Source: Bdellovibrionales bacterium (GTDB lineage: Bacteria; Bdellovibrionota; Bdellovibrionia; Bdellovibrionales; UBA1609). From it: 64,000 nucleotides of DNA. Below the pieces are notes generated by a model. It saw only the letters and a program-made list of their open reading frames with translations, had not been told where the DNA came from and made no database searches. Location of the stretch: assembly GCA_016714165.1 (NCBI GenBank), contig JADJNU010000001.1, positions 310,001 to 374,000 on the forward strand, given 5' to 3'. The translations under genes and the position numbers were made by a program. Every line of letters begins with the position of its first letter. The first letter of the stretch is position 1. Positions 54,671 through 64,000 of the stretch are shown piece after piece.

Positions 54671-56839
54671 CTATTTCTGAGGCAGGGGAAACCTGAGGAT
54701 CTTCGCACAGACCTTCTCATCTTGATCATGATCATGTCCTTTGGAGTACCAGGGGATACCATAGTTTCCCTTTAACAATTCCGTTGCCGCTCCCTCCATT
54801 AAGGCCACGACCAGTGGGTTTGCGCTGACCCACTTCTCAATTCGTTTCTGAATCTGCTGATTCGAGATATCAACACGGTCCAGTGCCGATAGAACAGAAC
54901 CTGTATATTCTGGATCGTTCACCAATCCTAAGACGGCTTTTTGTACTTTGTCTTCCTTCATCAGTGCGCCTTGGAGTGCATAAAATCGAAAGCGTCTGCT
55001 CCTCGCATCAAAATCAAGCAGTCGAGCGCGCGTGTGGGTCCTCAATCCTTGCTTTGATTTTTCAGCGAGGGCAAGTGAAATGGCATAATCCAAGGACCAC
55101 TTAACCCCAGGTTGAGAGGAAGGTTCTGGAGAATCGAGAAGTTTAACCAAACGATGTTCAGCCTGAGCGGGCAATTGTCGCCATTTGTGCATGAGCTTAA
55201 CGGCCTTCACCAGCAGGACATAATCCAGGGTGGTGACAGGCTTGTGATAGAGAGCTTCTGAAACGATCTCAAATAGAGAGGTTTGGCTCTTCTGAAGAAA
55301 CAAAGGTCCGCCAGCTCGTGCGAGGGCCTCTTCAAATAAAAGAAGGCGAGCCAAAGAATGGTCGGCAGGATGATGGACCCCGCTCTTGTGTTGAAGCTCC
55401 TTTTGAGAATCTAAGTCTAAAGAATTTTTGGGCCAATCTTTCCTTGGCCAAAGTTTTAGAAGGGCCAACTTCGGGGCAAAAAGAAAGGCTTCAGCTCTGA
55501 AATCTGGAGAGTCATAGGACCTTAGTTTTTCTAAGTCTTTCGAATTGGTGATGAAGCTCGAAACACTCTCGATTGCATAAAAAATTTGTGATCGTTCCTT
55601 TTGATCAGGTTCGGACCCTAAAAGCTCTATCAAGCGGGAGAGGAGGGAGATATTTCTACTGAGCAGAGATTTAAGAATCCATCCCTTTTGATTGAAATGA
55701 AGTTCGCCCATCTCAAGGAAAAGGTACTCAGGTAGTGCAAGAACGGCATTTAGGTTTTCAATCAAAGGTTCTAATCCTATAAAGGCCAAAAGCAGTTCCT
55801 TCATTAAGCCTTTGAATTGGACTGACACGGCGATATCATTTTTCGCAAAAAACTGCTCCTGGAGCTTCAAGAGACGACTGTATTGTACTGCTTCCAAATT
55901 GGAATTGAGTCCAAAAACTCTGGAAAGCTCAAGGACAGAAGTCAAAATTTTGAGATCATCGAGTGAATTTGGAACTTGGAGTAGCTCCCTACGAATATCT
56001 TCGTGAAGGTATCTCATGAGGGGCCGACTCTGAAAGCCCCTCTTTTCATTCACAAATTTTCCAAATTCGTGAATGATGGCCTCTTGAATTGCCATGATCT
56101 GCAGATCGGCTCTTTCAAGTAATCTCTGTGGCAGATTTTTAAATCTCCAAAGAGATGTGAATTCACTGTATATCCAACGGGCGAGCTCAGCGCGCATATG
56201 CTCTTTACTTGGGTTCAATCTCCAAAGAAGCTCAGCGCTTTTGTTGGCCTCAAGGCGTCGATGCTTATGCTGTTTTTCATATAAAAAACGCTGATATACG
56301 GCATCGATCAATTCTGGGTCTTGAAACAGCTTAATAAATGTCGAAGGTTTCATATGTTGGCGTCGAGCTTCCCGAGCAACATTCGACATGAATTCAGAAG
56401 TTCCGTCTGCAACAACCGCGTCTGTGGCCCCGAGCCCTTCTCCGAGAGTTCTGGTGAAATGAGCCAAGCTTGCCTGATTGGAATCAACAGGTTCAAACAA
56501 AAAAGAAGAAATGGTCAATAACCCCGTCAGTTCGATGAGCTCCAATGAATCGCTGCCTGCAGATAAATCAGGCAGAGCGGAAAAGCGATCGATGAGATTC
56601 CAGATGAACACTGGTTTGCTTAGCCGACCCCTCCTTACCTGGTTCAAAGGGCGATTTGCCAATCGGATCTGATCGAGATCAACCAATCCTGCCTTTTCGT
56701 GGGAAAGTGGTACATCAGGAATTGCTTGAGTTTGAGGCTCAGCATGAGCCATTGGTCTGATGGCGCCAAAAATGAGGAAGGCAGTCAATACCCCAGAAAA
56801 AGCGAATTGTGAGAAAAGTAGTCTCATGCAAGCTTTCAT
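54671..56839 (-). CDS. Large exported helical protein of unknown function
   Basis: The protein has about 722 residues. ATG 56839 is taken as start, while GTG 56863 is an alternative. Neither has a strong ribosome binding site. A signal peptide ends near AHA/EP. The mature protein is almost wholly alpha-helical and rich in Leu, with regularly spaced helices like a helical-repeat solenoid, but I cannot define a repeat unit with certainty. It is the last gene of a four-gene minus-strand operon starting at 60941, all of whose products appear exported. Confidence 0.7.
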   Translation of the reverse strand: MKACMRLLFSQFAFSGVLTAFLIFGAIRPMAHAEPQTQAIPDVPLSHEKAGLVDLDQIRLANRPLNQVRRGRLSKPVFIWNLIDRFSALPDLSAGSDSLELIELTGLLTISSFLFEPVDSNQASLAHFTRTLGEGLGATDAVVADGTSEFMSNVAREARRQHMKPSTFIKLFQDPELIDAVYQRFLYEKQHKHRRLEANKSAELLWRLNPSKEHMRAELARWIYSEFTSLWRFKNLPQRLLERADLQIMAIQEAIIHEFGKFVNEKRGFQSRPLMRYLHEDIRRELLQVPNSLDDLKILTSVLELSRVFGLNSNLEAVQYSRLLKLQEQFFAKNDIAVSVQFKGLMKELLLAFIGLEPLIENLNAVLALPEYLFLEMGELHFNQKGWILKSLLSRNISLLSRLIELLGSEPDQKERSQIFYAIESVSSFITNSKDLEKLRSYDSPDFRAEAFLFAPKLALLKLWPRKDWPKNSLDLDSQKELQHKSGVHHPADHSLARLLLFEEALARAGGPLFLQKSQTSLFEIVSEALYHKPVTTLDYVLLVKAVKLMHKWRQLPAQAEHRLVKLLDSPEPSSQPGVKWSLDYAISLALAEKSKQGLRTHTRARLLDFDARSRRFRFYALQGALMKEDKVQKAVLGLVNDPEYTGSVLSALDRVDISNQQIQKRIEKWVSANPLVVALMEGAATELLKGNYGIPWYSKGHDHDQDEKVCAKILRFPLPQK

Positions 56840-56897
56840 ATCAATAAATTCGGGCCTATTCACTAATCGAAGTATTTCTCTTTGGCGCGTCAGCTAG

Positions 56898-57524
56898 CTA
56901 TTTGTCTGATTTTTCACTGGCTTTCTCTTTGCTTCGGCCTTTGCTTTCCCTTTTTGAAGAACTAACAAATTTGGCGGTTTCAGCATCTATGGGCTTATCA
57001 ATTTCCTTCAAAATCTCAGCGACTCGGTTTAGGTTTGAAACCCAGTCAGTGAATACAAGTTGATTTGTACCGGCACTCACCGTCATTTCACCTTCCTTAG
57101 ACGGAAAAATACGGAATTCACGATTGATACTGTCAGCAGCTAAATGCCTCACGTTGTAAATCCAAGTATAAAGTCTTTGTGGTTTCAAACCAGGTCGTTC
57201 AGTGCTGACCTCAATTAAATCTCGCTGAATATTTCGAGCTGTCGAAATCACCATCGTGTCACCCTGCTTGCTAATCGCATAGCCATTTATAGCTAAAGCA
57301 GAAGACAATTGATTAAAAGCCTCTTCAACAGAAACAGGCTCTTGTAAGAAGATCGAAATTTTGCCACGAACCGTAGCGTCAACAACAAACTTTTGCCCTG
57401 AGAATTTCGAATAAAACTCAATGATTTTAGTCAATTCCTCGTTGTTGAAATACATTTTTATTTTATCTTCAGCTTGAGAAATGCTGATTGTGAACACAGC
57501 CAAAATCAAAGTTACCAATCTCAT
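56898..57524 (-). CDS. Exported protein made of secretin N-terminal domains
   Basis: The protein has 208 residues from ATG 57524, chosen because AGGAG lies seven bases upstream and a signal peptide begins there (cleavage near SQA/ED). Residues about 20-90 resemble the secretin N0/STN domain (NNEELTKIIEFYSKFSGQKFVVD and VRGKISIFLQEPVSVEEAF), and about 110-185 resemble an N1 domain (YNVRHLAADSINREFRIF, TNQLVFTDWVSNLNRVAEIL). The pore-forming secretin domain is absent. The tail is Ser/Lys/Glu-rich. It could be an accessory of a secretion or pilus system, or part of an outer-membrane complex with its operon partners. Confidence 0.72.
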   Translation of the reverse strand: MRLVTLILAVFTISISQAEDKIKMYFNNEELTKIIEFYSKFSGQKFVVDATVRGKISIFLQEPVSVEEAFNQLSSALAINGYAISKQGDTMVISTARNIQRDLIEVSTERPGLKPQRLYTWIYNVRHLAADSINREFRIFPSKEGEMTVSAGTNQLVFTDWVSNLNRVAEILKEIDKPIDAETAKFVSSSKRESKGRSKEKASEKSDK

Positions 57525-57615
57525 AGGAAACTCCTGGGTTATTACTGGTGGGCTGAGATAACCACGGTTTATTGCCATGTTGCAATTCTTTTCAGTGCTC
57601 CGTTATCGCTAGACA

Positions 57616-59142
57616 TTATTGAGGGGCGTCGGCTCCTGGGTTAATGGCCGCAAAACCGACCTCCTCAATTTGAAAATCAACACTCACATTGCGATGAAAG
57701 AGTCTCTCAAGAACAGGAGTTAAATCATTCAGCCAGGTCGTCTCATTGACCTCGGGGGCCTCGGGGCCAAATCCATAGATTTGAGTGTCGATATAAACAT
57801 GAAAATGACTGTCTGCGTGTCGAGTCACAAAACCGCCCATGCGAGCCGGTTTTTGTCCAACCAAGAGATGCAAATAATTTTGAGATCCCAAATTATCGAG
57901 GTAATTTCCAGGCCCGATCAAAAACCGACCATCCAAATCGACGGCCCAATAGTAAAGACGACGGTCATCCCATTCGGAGAGAAGTCTTTCAGCTCCCGAA
58001 GTTGATCTGCTTGCTAGGAGAGGAATAACAAAAGGTGCGAGAGGTTCTGGTTCGATCCGATCTCCCAATGACAAAAAAATACTTTCATCTGCTTTTTGAA
58101 TGAGTTTAGCTCTCGGAGCTCTCTCAGGATAATTTTTAAGATCGTCGAGATTCAACAGCTCAGATTCGCCTTGAGAGAGTTTCGCAAAATGAAGGGATGA
58201 TTGCTTCCTCGACGATTCATCTACCTGGATGAACCCAGGTCTTAGAATTTTGTCCTTCGTAAGGATTCGAGGAATTTCTTTCATGAGATCAGGGGTGAGA
58301 TAAGCGTCGATGGCGGTGTTCTCATCGGAGGAGCCCATCTCAGCAGTTTCAAAAACCATGTTGATAACATACACCGAGCCCAAAGGGTTGGGCCGACTGA
58401 GATTCAGTGACAAGAGTCGATTAAAGAAAACACGATCTTTCCATTGAAACGAAAAGAATCTTTCTTTTCCGCTCACTTCAAGCTGAATTTCATTTTTATT
58501 CTCTTCGTTTCTGAAGTTACCTTGAGTGTCAGAATCAAGAGTTCGGCCCAAGATAACCGGAGTCAACGGTCTGTTAGAAATCGGAGGGAAACTCTGCTGG
58601 ACATGTTGGGAGTTCGCTATAACGAGATTTCTCATCTCTTGGTTATCGAAAATCCTTTTCTTCATTTCTTTGAGGTCAGGATGGTCGAGGGGAATCTTGT
58701 AAAGATGACTCAAGTAAAGAGCGAATTCAGGCCATTGGGAGGATGGGGTGAGCCAATTCTCTTTGGTCTTCGAAGTCCCTGCGATTTTTCTGGGCTCGAA
58801 AACCGTGGTGAGGGGACTTGTAATTTTGATGGTGTGAGGGGACCATTCCGTCTGACTTGGCAGGGGACCAACATCAATAGTCGCAATGGGAGTTGATCCT
58901 TCTTTCAATACGAGAATATTGGATCCCACGTATTCGGCAACGAGAAAAATCTCCCTCAGATTTTTACCCAGAAATTCATTTTGATTGAAACCAATCAAGC
59001 CAAGTTTTTTTGAGCAACTCAATGGCTTCGCCGCTTCTGTTGCCTGAGCAAGAGGGAAAGGAGACCAATGAGGAGCCGCAAAAACATTCAGAAGAACAAT
59101 GCCAATGCCGGAGATCGCGCCGGCCATCAAGTGGCGATTCAT
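57616..59142 (-). CDS. Exported protein of unknown function
   Basis: The protein has 508 residues. AGGAGG lies six bases before ATG 59142. The N-terminal hydrophobic segment (AGAISGIGIVLLNVFAA) is a signal peptide or anchor. The mature protein is mixed alpha/beta, with a conserved-looking C-terminal part (LYYWAVDLDGRFLIGPGNYLD and FGPEAPEVNETTW). No domain recognised. It starts 14 bases after the gene at 59157-60941 and is therefore co-transcribed. Confidence 0.7.
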   Translation of the reverse strand: MNRHLMAGAISGIGIVLLNVFAAPHWSPFPLAQATEAAKPLSCSKKLGLIGFNQNEFLGKNLREIFLVAEYVGSNILVLKEGSTPIATIDVGPLPSQTEWSPHTIKITSPLTTVFEPRKIAGTSKTKENWLTPSSQWPEFALYLSHLYKIPLDHPDLKEMKKRIFDNQEMRNLVIANSQHVQQSFPPISNRPLTPVILGRTLDSDTQGNFRNEENKNEIQLEVSGKERFFSFQWKDRVFFNRLLSLNLSRPNPLGSVYVINMVFETAEMGSSDENTAIDAYLTPDLMKEIPRILTKDKILRPGFIQVDESSRKQSSLHFAKLSQGESELLNLDDLKNYPERAPRAKLIQKADESIFLSLGDRIEPEPLAPFVIPLLASRSTSGAERLLSEWDDRRLYYWAVDLDGRFLIGPGNYLDNLGSQNYLHLLVGQKPARMGGFVTRHADSHFHVYIDTQIYGFGPEAPEVNETTWLNDLTPVLERLFHRNVSVDFQIEEVGFAAINPGADAPQ

Positions 59143-59156
59143 TCCAATCCTCCTGC

Positions 59157-60941
59157 CTAGCGGCTCGAGGCTCGTCTTCTATTTGTGACCGTCCTAACAA
59201 CATTCAAGCAAGAAAGCATTTGTTTGCCATTGGGTCTGACAACAACTGTATCGCTACCACCTGGAGAATTGGCAGCATCGAGAGCTCCGCCACCTAGGCT
59301 TGGAGCCACAGAGACCGCGACATTTCCAAGGTGGATGCCGTCTGTGCGACTGATCCCAAAGGCATCAAAAAGTTCCCATCGCACAAATAGCGGGGTTAAA
59401 AACTGTGGTGGATAAGGAAACAGAGGACCTAGCAAAATTGGGAGAACAATCGAGGCGTCGTAGAGCTGAGAACCATTCAGTGGTTTGAGTTCAACCACCG
59501 AAATGTTTCGATCATTGGACAGCGACAAACCCATCTGCACAATATCTGGTCCTGTCAATCGAAGAGTCTCCGGTTTGAGATTAAGATGACCGAGAAACCC
59601 GTTGGTTCTCGCATCTATAAGGGGGCCGACAGAGCTTGAAGAATAACCGCTCGAGCCAGGCAATCCCTCGATATTGAAGAAAGCCGTTTTCCATCCGTGT
59701 TCACGTTTTAAGACATCAAATTGATCGACCTGACCGCTCTCAAGGTTCACTCTAAAAAACAAAGGGGGCAATTGATATTCAGAGGCGGCCACGGGCGTCG
59801 CCATCACAAACAGATTGGCGATTCCGCTGCCTTCGGTGCCTTCAGATGTCGCGGACGTCGTGTCATCTGTTGCGCTTTTGTACAGAGAAAATTCATACTG
59901 TTTGGCTCGATTCTTCAGCTGAATATTGTCGGCCGAGGCTTGATCTCTTAGAGTGACAACCTGAGCACGAACATATTCACCCATGCCACTAAATTTTGGA
60001 TAGGTCGATCCAAAGGATTGGTTGGGTTGATAGAAATCGAACCTGTACTCGGTTGATCGTTTGAAGCGCAGGCTCCCAAGTCTCAGTTCTCTTTCGTTGA
60101 TAGAAAAGGGAAGGCGTCCTGTTGGAAAAGAAGGGACAGAAAAATATCCGCCTCCCGAAGTGATCCCATTGAACACACTGGCTCCACCCTGTCCAATTTG
60201 ATCCAACTCAAACATAACATCGGGCTGGTCAGGTGGGACATAGAAAAAAGAGCCATGAGTTTCGTTCGAAATAGGCGTGACAGACACCTCAGTTCGAGCC
60301 TGCTTCCCATGGCCAATCTGCTGCTCACGACTTTCATATTTTGGTTCGACAATTGCGTACACAATTTGCTCTGGATATTGGATCTCAGTTCCCAAAAGAG
60401 CTTCCATGTGGGCTTTATCATTTGGATCATCTAAGATGTATCTCTGAAGTATCTGCACAGACAGTTGAGGTCTATCAAGCGAGCCAGGCTCTGCCTCTCC
60501 AAGTTCGGAAACATTGAGTTTGGTACCAGAATCATGAATGACTTGCCATGTCGTTGGAAGAACAAAGAGCCCCTCGTTACTGAGTTGTCTTAACCGGATC
60601 TTGCGTTGAGGAGTCGCAAGGGCTCTTCCCGTATGGGCGCTCTCGGCGTTTCGCCGATCAACAGCTTGCCTGAATCGCACAGCCTCTGCTTGAACTCGTT
60701 CCCTGCGGAGGTTCTCTTCTTCTTCTCGACGCTTTCTTTCGGCGGCAGCATCAGTTAAGGGGATTCCCATCTTTGCTGCAAGAGCATCGATTTCTATGTC
60801 CTTTAATTCTTTGTTTCCGTCATTTGCTTGAGACTTGGATCCAGTGAGGATCAGAATCGCCAAAACTAAAAAGGCAAGAGCGCCAAAATAGGAATTGCGT
60901 GATTTTAAATTAACGGAGAGCAAAAGGGCATGCTTAGTCAT
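59157..60941 (-). CDS. Exported protein with N-terminal coiled coil, function unknown
   Basis: The protein has 594 residues. The start is ATG 60941, with GGAG seven bases upstream. A hydrophobic segment (YFGALAFLVLAILILTG) acts as signal peptide or anchor. It is followed by a charged coiled coil at about 45-90 (AAERKRREEEENLRRERVQ) and then a long beta-rich region with Gly/Ser-rich loops. It is the first gene of the four-gene operon, so it should set the transcription start. Function unknown. Confidence 0.7.
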   Translation of the reverse strand: MTKHALLLSVNLKSRNSYFGALAFLVLAILILTGSKSQANDGNKELKDIEIDALAAKMGIPLTDAAAERKRREEEENLRRERVQAEAVRFRQAVDRRNAESAHTGRALATPQRKIRLRQLSNEGLFVLPTTWQVIHDSGTKLNVSELGEAEPGSLDRPQLSVQILQRYILDDPNDKAHMEALLGTEIQYPEQIVYAIVEPKYESREQQIGHGKQARTEVSVTPISNETHGSFFYVPPDQPDVMFELDQIGQGGASVFNGITSGGGYFSVPSFPTGRLPFSINERELRLGSLRFKRSTEYRFDFYQPNQSFGSTYPKFSGMGEYVRAQVVTLRDQASADNIQLKNRAKQYEFSLYKSATDDTTSATSEGTEGSGIANLFVMATPVAASEYQLPPLFFRVNLESGQVDQFDVLKREHGWKTAFFNIEGLPGSSGYSSSSVGPLIDARTNGFLGHLNLKPETLRLTGPDIVQMGLSLSNDRNISVVELKPLNGSQLYDASIVLPILLGPLFPYPPQFLTPLFVRWELFDAFGISRTDGIHLGNVAVSVAPSLGGGALDAANSPGGSDTVVVRPNGKQMLSCLNVVRTVTNRRRASSR

Positions 60942-61047
60942 ACGGTGACTCCATTTTTCGCCCCCCAGGTGACACAAGGAGGGCCAATTGAATTTCTTCT
61001 TGGTGAATTTACAGCTGGGCTTATTAGACTAAGTTTTGCTCTAAAGG

Positions 61048-61088
61048 TAGGAGGAAGTTGAAGACAGGTAAATTATCTGCACCTCCTA
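61048..61088. other. Inverted repeat between the acs end and the exported-protein operon
   Basis: TAGGAGG (61048-61054) pairs with CCTCCTA (61082-61088), and an imperfect inner stem CAGGTAA/TTATCTG lies in the loop. There is no T run. It may be the 3' stem of acs or part of the promoter region for the operon to the left. Confidence 0.35.
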
Positions 61089-61094
61089 TAACTA

Positions 61095-63070
61095 TTACTT
61101 GTCAATATCGAGAGACTCCGGAAACATTCTTCGGTGCTCCCTCATGATGTCTTCGATAACGGAAGGGTCTGCGAGTGTTGAGACATCCCCTAATCGTGAC
61201 TCTTCGCCGCCGGCTATTTGCCGGAGGAGTCTTCTCATGATTTTTCCGCTGCGTGTTTTTGGCAGAGCGGGAGAAAACTGAATTTGATCGGGTCGAGCAA
61301 TGCCTCCGATGTCGTCATGAACCCATTTTGTGAGCGTTTGACGCAGTTCTTCAGAAGGAGAAATTCCCGCCATCAGAGTCACAAAAGCATAGATGCCTTG
61401 ACCTTTGATGTCATGCGGATAGCCGACGACAGCTGCTTCGGCCACTTGACCTTGCGCTACGAGTGAACTTTCAATTTCGGCTGTGCCCATTCGATGTCCT
61501 GAGACGTTAATAACATCGTCAACTCGTCCGATGATCCAATAATATCCCTCTTCATCACGATGACATCCGTCTCCGGCGAAGTAATAGCCGGGGAATTGAC
61601 TGAAATATGTCTCTTCGAAGCGTTGGTGGTCTTTGTAAACTGTTCGCATCTGTCCTGGCCAGGAATCGCGCAAACAAAGATTGCCTTCGCAGGCCCCTTT
61701 GAGTTCATTTCCTTGATCGTCAAGAACAGCAGGCTGTATTCCGAAAAATGGCATGGATGCAGAGCCAGGCTTAAGATCCATCGCTCCTGGCAGGGGAGTG
61801 ATCAAAATTCCACCTGTCTCTGTTTGCCACCAGGTATCCACGATGGGGCAGCGTCCGTCTCCTGCGACATGAAAATACCAAAGCCAGGCTTCAGGGTTGA
61901 TGGGTTCTCCAACAGAACCTAATATGCGCAGTGATTTTCGGTTTGTGGATTGAACTGGGCCCGGTCCTTCGCGCATGAGTGTACGAAGGAGCGTTGGTGC
62001 CGTGTAGAGAATGTTGACTTGATACTTATCGACTATTTCCCAGATGCGAGAGGGGCTTGGCCAGGTCGGAATTCCTTCAAATAAGACTGAGGTGGCGCCA
62101 TTAGACAACGGACCGTAAACCATATAGCTATGTCCGGTGACCCAGCCAATGTCAGCTGCGCACCAATAGACCTCATTTTGTTTATAATCAAAAACAGTTT
62201 CGTGGGTGTAAGAAGTGTAAACCAAATAACCTCCAGTGCTGTGGAGGACTCCTTTTGGTTTGCCGGTGGATCCTGAAGTATAAAGGATAAAAAGAGGGTC
62301 TTCGGCACTCATGGGTTCGCACGGGCAATGAGCCGAAACATTGGCCATCGCTTCATGGTACCAAATGTCAATTTTTGGATTCCAGCTCACCTCTGTGGAC
62401 TTGGCATTTCTTCTGATGACCAGAATCTTTTCAAGACCTGGACACTTTTCGGCGGCGCGGTCCGCATTGATTTTCAGAGGAATGATTTTCCCACCACGAT
62501 AGCCGTGATCACAGGTCACAAGATATTGACTGTCACAGTCTTGTATTCTCGAGGCCAGCGATTCGGCAGAAAAACCTGCAAACACAACAGAATGAACAGC
62601 TCCTATTCTGGCGCAAGCAAGCAGGGTGTAGACAGCTTCGGGAATCATGGGCAGATAAACGGTAACGCGATCTCCCTTTTTGACCCCCATTTCTTTTAGA
62701 ATGTTTGCAGTTTTTGAGACATTAACCAGAAGTTCCCCGTAGCTAATGGTCAGCCCCTTCTCTTGCGGATGATCAGGCTCCCAATAAAAAGCAACCCGAT
62801 CCGGATCTTTGCTGGCGTGGCGGTCGACACAATTAAAGCAGGCATTCAGCTCCCCTCCCTCGTACCATCTGATTGAAACAGGCCTCACAAACGAAGTCTT
62901 TTTGACAGCCTTCCATTTTTTATCCAAGTCAGACGTTCCGCCTTTTGTGCCCAGAAGGTTTCAGGATCCCTGAGACTGGCTTCATAACTTTCCTTGTATT
63001 GATGAGGTTGGATATGGGCCTCTTTTGCCCACTCGGATCTAACGAGAATCTTTTCATCTGAATGGTGCAT
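61095..63070 (-). CDS. acs: Acetyl-coenzyme A synthetase, frameshifted in this sequence
   Basis: Acs activates acetate to acetyl-CoA through acetyl-AMP. ATG 63070 has GGGGAG eight bases upstream and gives a protein of about 658 residues, the family length. The N-terminal frame (SYEASLRDPETFWAQKAERLTW) joins the main frame at a run of six A (complement of 62916-62921). One extra A gives IKKWKAVKKTSFV. The main frame holds the P-loop YTSGSTGKPKGVLH, WWQTETGG, YYFAGDG, GRVDDVINVSGHRMGTAEIES and PKTRSGKIMRR with the catalytic Lys that is acetylated in regulation. As a housekeeping gene with one homopolymer shift it is probably intact in life. Confidence 0.93.
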
Positions 63071-63276
63071 GGTGAAAACTCCCCGGTTTGACTTAAAATT
63101 GGCCTTCTGAGAATCATCATTTTCTGGACACTGAATTTGATCAGTCTGCATCATGGAAGCAAAGGGTCAATGGAAATTGTAAAGTATTTGCAGCGCAAAA
63201 AAATCTGGTTTTTCTTTGGGAGTGGTGAAATGGTAACATGCATTGGCTGGGGTGGGACTCTGTAAAGGAGGAGTGC

Positions 63277-64000
63277 GTGGGAAAGAGAATTATGCGAATC
63301 AGTGGCCGCGTATCGAGGTCCTCATGTTTGAAGTTTTTATTTTTCCCATCTGCGTCTGCCGTTATTACTTTCGTTATTTCATTGGTTTTATTTATTTGGC
63401 TCCAGGAAAATCGAGCTTTTTCTCAACAAACAAATCCGGATGAATCAGAATCGATGTCCATCTCGACTTCACGCTTAACTGGCGAATTTGCAGAATCAAA
63501 GTTTCCCTCCGAAGGGCATCTTAAGATGAGCCTGTCAGGGGATTCTGTTCAATATTTGAGCAGCCAAACAAAGTTTTTTGATCGTGGGACCGAAACTCCC
63601 GCCCAACTGTCGTCCTTGACGCTGCAAATCGATTACAGTTGGCGGGGATTGTTTGACGGGGCGATTTCCTTGAAGGATCGGATCGCGATACAGGAGGGGT
63701 CCAATTACTTCATGCCCAGAGATCTTTATGGTGGCTGGCAAGGACAAGGGTGGAAATTTTGGCTCGGTCGCAAATGGTATTTGTGGAGTGAGGCTGACGA
63801 GCACTTTCACCGTGGCCTCTTTCAGGGAAGATTTATGAACGATAAATTTCGCCAGGATTCCCATGGACTGACGGGGCTATTTTTTGAAAAAAACTGGGAA
63901 GGGACTCAGTTGGTTGTTTTTGCCTCGCCATTGTATATCCCCGAATTTGGCCCTGATCACAAAATCGTAGACGGTGGATTTGAGTCTCCAAATCCCTTCT
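63277..64000 (+). CDS. Exported protein, start only, cut by the right edge
   Basis: GTG 63277 is backed by AAAGGAGG five bases upstream. ATG 63292 is an in-frame alternative. A long signal-anchor segment (AVITFVISLVLFIWLQE) is followed by a Ser-rich linker and a region with alternating aromatic residues (WKFWLGRKWYLWSEADEHF, LTGLFFEKNWEG) that looks like outer-membrane beta strands. At least 241 residues are encoded, and the frame is open at the edge. It is divergent from acs with 206 bases between. Function unknown. Confidence 0.65.
   Translation, partial: MGKRIMRISGRVSRSSCLKFLFFPSASAVITFVISLVLFIWLQENRAFSQQTNPDESESMSISTSRLTGEFAESKFPSEGHLKMSLSGDSVQYLSSQTKFFDRGTETPAQLSSLTLQIDYSWRGLFDGAISLKDRIAIQEGSNYFMPRDLYGGWQGQGWKFWLGRKWYLWSEADEHFHRGLFQGRFMNDKFRQDSHGLTGLFFEKNWEGTQLVVFASPLYIPEFGPDHKIVDGGFESPNPF

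Overview
The window looks like chromosomal DNA of a denitrifying member of the Bdellovibrionota, probably close to Bdellovibrionales. This is an inference from style, not from a marker gene. Lipoprotein signal peptides repeatedly end in FQNC/FENC/NC lipoboxes, a very large share of the products is exported, and there are paired DUF1592/DUF1552 lipoproteins, von Willebrand A/TSP3 lipoproteins and adhesin-like proteins. No rRNA, tRNA, CRISPR array or insertion sequence was recognised.

Layout. 0-4.4 kb: a lipoprotein cut by the left edge, hemB and maf, a frameshifted lgt, and bolA. 4.9-9 kb: a c-type-cytochrome-like DUF1592/DUF1588 lipoprotein, a DUF1552-like partner and a small haem-motif lipoprotein. 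9-14.8 kb: a RetSat/CrtISO-like oxidoreductase, htpX, an exported peptidyl-tRNA-hydrolase-like protein and an unknown exported protein. 14.8-25 kb: a complete-looking cytochrome cd1 nitrite reductase and haem d1 locus. It has nirD, a nirL-nirG fusion, nirH and nirJ on the minus strand, a siroheme-synthase-type gene and cobA/nirE converging, and nirS (with an extra N-terminal cytochrome c domain), nirC, nirF and nirN on the plus strand. A near-consensus FNR/Dnr-type site lies between the divergent arms. 25-28.7 kb: a second DUF1592/DUF1552 pair, bracketed by a 105-bp duplication of the nirN 3' end. 28.8-47.2 kb: a run of same-strand genes that nearly all encode exported proteins. 47.2-54.6 kb: kup, a small exported protein and a complete livK/J-H-M-G-F branched-chain amino acid ABC transporter. 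54.7-61 kb: a four-gene operon of exported proteins of unknown role, one made only of secretin N-domains. 61-64 kb: acs (frameshifted) and the start of an exported protein cut by the right edge.

The most unusual region is 37.4-47.2 kb. Two adjacent genes encode every step from nicotinamide to NAD+: nicotinamidase, nicotinate phosphoribosyltransferase and NaMN adenylyltransferase fused in one protein of about 1,200 residues, followed functionally by glutamine-dependent NAD synthetase. The fusion has a clear signal peptide and the synthetase has a hydrophobic N-terminal extension. Nearby is a pyruvate-kinase-like protein that also has a signal peptide, plus a secreted candidate caspase-fold protein. 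At 12-13 kb there is an exported peptidyl-tRNA-hydrolase-like protein. Together these suggest exported versions of normally cytoplasmic enzymes, perhaps for use in a prey or host compartment. That last step is a hypothesis.

Six genes (lgt, the first DUF1592 gene, the Pth-like gene, the first VWA gene, the NAD fusion and acs) are each split by a single frameshift. Five of the six fall in a run of five or six identical bases, so base-calling error is at least as likely as real decay. I annotate them as single genes.
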